9,143 bases of DNA from Dehalococcoidia bacterium (GTDB lineage Bacteria > Chloroflexota > Dehalococcoidia > Plut-88900), in assembly GCA_012270635.1 (NCBI GenBank), contig JAAXHX010000017.1, positions 13,018 through 22,160 on the forward strand. The letters run 5' to 3'. Below are positions 7,170 through 9,143 of the stretch, one piece after another; the first letter of the stretch is position 1, and the number at the start of each line of letters is the position of its first letter. The position numbers and the translations under genes are program-made. A model generated the notes under the pieces. That model made no database searches. It was not told where the DNA came from and saw only the letters and a list, made by a program, of their open reading frames with translations.

Positions 7170-7198
7170 TTGACGACTCCCCGACCAGCAGTTAGATT
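7170..7198 (+). promoter_or_regulatory. Probable sigma70-type promoter of the hydrolase/oxidoreductase unit
   Basis: TTGACG (7170-7175, 5 of 6 matches to the -35 consensus) and TAGATT (7193-7198, 4 of 6 to the -10) are exactly 17 bases apart. Transcription would start near 7205. The ribosome-binding site AAGGAG (7216-7221) and the ATG at 7234 follow, giving a leader of about 29 bases. This is a by-eye prediction. Confidence 0.6.
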
Positions 7199-7233
7199 GA
7201 CCCCCAGTCCGTACAAAGGAGCTGCCTTAGACA

Positions 7234-7851
7234 ATGATCCTCAGAGTCGTGGTAGTGGGGCCCTACCAGGAGAACACCTACATCATCGGGTCCGACGAGA
7301 CCCAAGAGGCCGCCATCGTCGATGCGGGCGCCGAGTGGCGGTCGATAATGAAGGCCGTCGAGGACTCGGGGTTGAATGTGAAATACCTGCTCACCACCCA
7401 CGGGCACGAGGACCACGTCGGTGCCGTGGCCGACATGGCGGACGCCACCAACGCCCCCTTCGCGATCCACCGGAACGACGTCTACATGCTGGAAAAGCCC
7501 CCGGACTCCGCTTCGATAATCCCCGGCTTCCGCACCCCGCCCGAACCCGACCTATACCTCGAAGAGGGCGACTCAATCGAGATCGGCGACCTTTCGCTGT
7601 CGGTGATCGAGACTCACGGGCATACGCCCGGAGGAATTTCGCTCTACGGGCACGGCCTGGTGTTCACCGGCGACACCCTGTTCAGGGGCAGCGTCGGTCG
7701 CACGGACTTCGAGGGCGGCAACTGGGAGCAGCTCATAGACAGCATCAAGTCGAAGCTCCTGCCCCTTCCGGCGGACACGGTAGTCCTGCCCGGTCACGGG
7801 CCCCATTCCAGCGTCGGGGCGGAGGTGCAGTGGAACCCGTTCTTGCAGTAA
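7234..7851 (+). CDS. Glyoxalase II-like metallo-beta-lactamase-fold hydrolase
   Basis: This is a predicted soluble, dinuclear-metal hydrolase of 205 aa. The complete metal-ligand set is visible: THGHEDH (H56, H58, D60, H61), H130 in THGHTPGG, D147 in FTGDTLF, and H188 in LPGHGP. The length, the GRTDF segment and the NPFL ending match the compact glyoxalase II-like (YcbL-type) subgroup, which lacks the C-terminal substrate domain of classical glyoxalase II. Members act on thioesters such as S-lactoylglutathione or on unknown substrates, so the substrate here is not determined. There is no signal peptide, so it is probably cytoplasmic. The ATG at 7234 has AAGGAG twelve bases upstream, slightly far but clear. 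It is the first gene of a probable two-gene transcript with the flavin oxidoreductase downstream, and it is divergent from nuoA. Confidence 0.93.
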   Translation: MILRVVVVGPYQENTYIIGSDETQEAAIVDAGAEWRSIMKAVEDSGLNVKYLLTTHGHEDHVGAVADMADATNAPFAIHRNDVYMLEKPPDSASIIPGFRTPPEPDLYLEEGDSIEIGDLSLSVIETHGHTPGGISLYGHGLVFTGDTLFRGSVGRTDFEGGNWEQLIDSIKSKLLPLPADTVVLPGHGPHSSVGAEVQWNPFLQ

Positions 7852-7890
7852 CCGACTCAACCGTTCCCCGGGAATGAATTGGAGACGAGA

Positions 7891-8892
7891 ATGAATTTCG
7901 GGCTCAACCTCAGGAACTTCATGGCCGACCCCCAACGTCCTATCCACGACCAGATAGAGGAGACTGCCGAACTGTTGAACCTGGGGGAACGCCTGGGGTT
8001 CTGGGGCGCCTATGCCCCCGAGCACTGGGTCTCCCACCCGACCAAATGGATCCATCCCATGCCTCTATTGGGTCGGCTGGCGGCGGCCAGCTCCAAGGCT
8101 AAGCTGATAACCGGAGTCCTGCTTATGCCCCTCCATAATCCGGTGGACATAGCGGAGCAGACCACCGCCCTCGACCAGATATCCAACGGGCGATTCATCC
8201 TAGGGCTGGGGCTCGGGTACAGGGAGAAGGAGTTGGAAATAGTGGGGTCCAACCGCGCCGAGCGGGTGGGCAGGCTCGAAGAATCGATAGAGTTGATGAA
8301 GATGTTGTGGTCGGGGGAAGAGGCAACGTACCGAGGGCGCTATTTCAGGGCTACGGGAGCTCGCATCGGGGTCAGGCCCGTGCAGTCGCCGCGCCCGCCC
8401 ATCTGGCTGGCCTGCCAGGGCCGCCGGGCGGCGGGCAGGGCGGCCCGTATCGCCGACGCCTGCCTGGTAGGACCATACGTCAGCTGGGCCGATCACGATT
8501 CCCTGGCAGGTATCTACTGGGAGGAGCTTGACAAGACGGGAGGCCGGGATGACGGGTTTTTCGCCGCCCACCGGTGTATCAGCCTGGCCTCGGACCGGGA
8601 GACGGCCATCAGGGAAGCCCGAGAGACGGCGGAGACTACGGCGTCTCTCTATGGCGGTTGGGGCATGCAGGAGCGCACGGCGGTCGACCTGGGCCTGGAT
8701 AAGCTGCGGAACCTGGAGGAGTGGGCGATAGTCGGGGATGCCGAGCAGTGCACCGAAGTTATCGCCGACCAGCGGGACAAGTCTCAGTCGGGCTACATGG
8801 CCTTCACCTTCTTGAACCTGCCCGATGCCCTGCCGGCGCGGAGGGAGTACTTGCAGCGGGTGTGGGAGGAAGCGCTCAGCAGACTGGCTTAG
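7891..8892 (+). CDS. LLM-class flavin-dependent oxidoreductase (luciferase-like monooxygenase)
   Basis: This is a 333-aa protein of the bacterial luciferase-like (LLM) superfamily, a TIM barrel that uses FMN or coenzyme F420. Recognisable segments are APEHW (42-46), the core stretch HNPVDIAEQTTALDQISNGR followed by FILGLGLGY (82-110), an ERVGRLEESIELMKMLW helix (124-140) followed by a YRGRYF strand, RPPIWLACQG (168-177) near the flavin phosphate region, and the late VGDAEQCTEVI segment typical of the family. The substrate cannot be read from sequence. Family members oxidise alkanesulfonates, long-chain alkanes and other organics, or act as F420-dependent reductases. The ATG at 7891 is preferred over an in-frame TTG four codons earlier because GGAG (7881-7884) lies six bases upstream. 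It begins 39 bases after the hydrolase stop with no clear terminator between, so co-transcription is likely. Confidence 0.93.
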   Translation: MNFGLNLRNFMADPQRPIHDQIEETAELLNLGERLGFWGAYAPEHWVSHPTKWIHPMPLLGRLAAASSKAKLITGVLLMPLHNPVDIAEQTTALDQISNGRFILGLGLGYREKELEIVGSNRAERVGRLEESIELMKMLWSGEEATYRGRYFRATGARIGVRPVQSPRPPIWLACQGRRAAGRAARIADACLVGPYVSWADHDSLAGIYWEELDKTGGRDDGFFAAHRCISLASDRETAIREARETAETTASLYGGWGMQERTAVDLGLDKLRNLEEWAIVGDAEQCTEVIADQRDKSQSGYMAFTFLNLPDALPARREYLQRVWEEALSRLA

Positions 8893-8933
8893 ATAGAACG
8901 GGCTAGAGTGCTCAACTCAGAGGCTAAACGTCG

Positions 8934-8956
8934 GGCGGTTGAAAAATCCAGCCGCC
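8934..8956 (+). terminator. Stem-loop downstream of the flavin oxidoreductase gene (candidate terminator)
   Basis: GGCGGTTG and CAGCCGCC form an 8-bp stem (one G-U pair) around a 7-base A-rich loop, AAAAATC. It begins 41 bases after the stop codon. No U-tract follows (the next bases are GGCC), so it is not a classical intrinsic terminator. A weaker 5-bp stem, CGGCC/GGCCG, follows at 8956-8972. Confidence 0.35.
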
Positions 8957-8987
8957 GGCCGGTCTATGGCCGTCCCGTCAGTGTAAA

Positions 8988-9006
8988 GCGGTTGTGCCAC
9001 AGCCGC
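8988..9006. terminator. Second stem-loop with the same arms (candidate terminator, either strand)
   Basis: GCGGTTG and CAGCCGC form a 7-bp stem (one G-U pair on the plus strand) around TGCCA. The arms are identical to the inner seven base pairs of the hairpin at 8934-8956. On the minus strand the stem (one C-A mismatch) is followed by TTTA, a short T-run that could help end transcripts coming from the tRNA side about 80 bases away. Confidence 0.3.
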
Positions 9007-9087
9007 CTCCAAATCACCGAGCCCTTACGCCTGTTCATTCGGTCGCCCGCGTAGGACCCCGGCAATGAGGCGCGCGAAAGGCGGGAC

Positions 9088-9143
9088 TGGTAGCGCATAC
9101 GGGATTCGAACCCGTGATCTCCGCCTTGAGAGGGCGGTGTCCT
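9088..9143 (-). tRNA. tRNA-Glu (anticodon CUC), 5' end beyond window
   Basis: The minus strand shows the 3' 56 bases of a tRNA. They are the end of the D arm (GGAC then A26), a 5-bp anticodon stem CCGCC/GGCGG around the loop CTCTCAA (anticodon CTC, reading Glu GAG), a 5-base variable loop AGATC, a T arm ACGGG/CCCGT with TTCGAAT, the acceptor 3' strand ATGCGCT, discriminator A73, and an encoded CCA. The missing part, about 20 bases, should lie just right of the window. Position 72 is T, so the first acceptor pair must be A-U or G-U rather than the usual G-C. This cannot be resolved here. Confidence 0.95.

Larger units (their letters stand above)
8893..9087. other. Convergent intergenic region, no gene
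   Basis: These 195 bases lie between the 3' end of the oxidoreductase gene and the 3' end of the minus-strand tRNA. I found no convincing coding frame. The region contains the stem-loops listed separately and no clear run of T after any of them on the plus strand. Its probable role is to end transcription from both sides. Confidence 0.6.

Noticed and set aside
7864..7874. TTCCC-C-GGGAA inverted repeat between the hydrolase and oxidoreductase genes
   Set aside because: It has a one-base centre, cannot form a stable loop, and lacks a T-run. It is most likely chance in GC-rich spacer sequence.
7879..7890. TTG start four codons upstream for the flavin oxidoreductase
   Set aside because: The TTG overlaps the GGAG that is correctly spaced for the ATG at 7891, and family members begin close to the MNFGLNLRNF segment.
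8893..9087. A CRISPR array, IS element or att site near the tRNA
   Set aside because: There are no direct repeats with regular spacing, no transposase frame, and no second copy of the tRNA 3' end in the window.

Overview
This is GC-rich bacterial DNA, densely packed with genes. A respiratory complex I (nuo) operon on the minus strand fills about the left three quarters. A divergent two-gene unit on the plus strand and a convergent tRNA-Glu fill the right end. The complex I set has no nuoE, nuoF or nuoG between nuoD and nuoH. A flavin-dependent (LLM-class) monooxygenase sits next door, and four nuo genes start with GTG. Together these resemble Chloroflexota, class Dehalococcoidia (including marine SAR202-type lineages). 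That placement is an inference from gene content, not a phylogenetic result.

Layout, reading the minus strand from right to left: an extended -10 promoter (7080-7108), then nuoA, nuoB, nuoC, nuoD, nuoH, nuoI, nuoJ, nuoK, a 65-aa DUF2007-like gene, and nuoL, which runs off the left edge after 548 codons. Gene junctions are tight. nuoD/nuoH and nuoH/nuoI share a single base, nuoJ/nuoK overlap by 8 bases, and the small gene abuts nuoL with no gap. The one looser junction is nuoC/nuoD (59 bases). The encoded parts are the quinone-reducing connecting module (B, C, D, I: N2 plus two more 4Fe-4S clusters) and most of the proton-pumping membrane arm (A, H, J, K, L). nuoM and nuoN would be expected just beyond the left edge. 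The NADH-oxidising module is absent from this stretch, so the electron donor is open.

The divergent region 7051-7233 holds two back-to-back promoters with a perfect inverted repeat between them. On the plus strand follow a glyoxalase II-like metallo-beta-lactamase-fold hydrolase and, 39 bases later, an LLM-class flavin oxidoreductase, probably one transcript. Region 8893-9087 has no gene but contains stem-loops, two of which have identical arms. A tRNA-Glu(CUC) on the minus strand is cut by the right edge.

Most of the window is conventional. The items most worth a second look are the DUF2007-like gene embedded between nuoK and nuoL, the missing NADH module, the shared regulatory region, and the paired hairpins.
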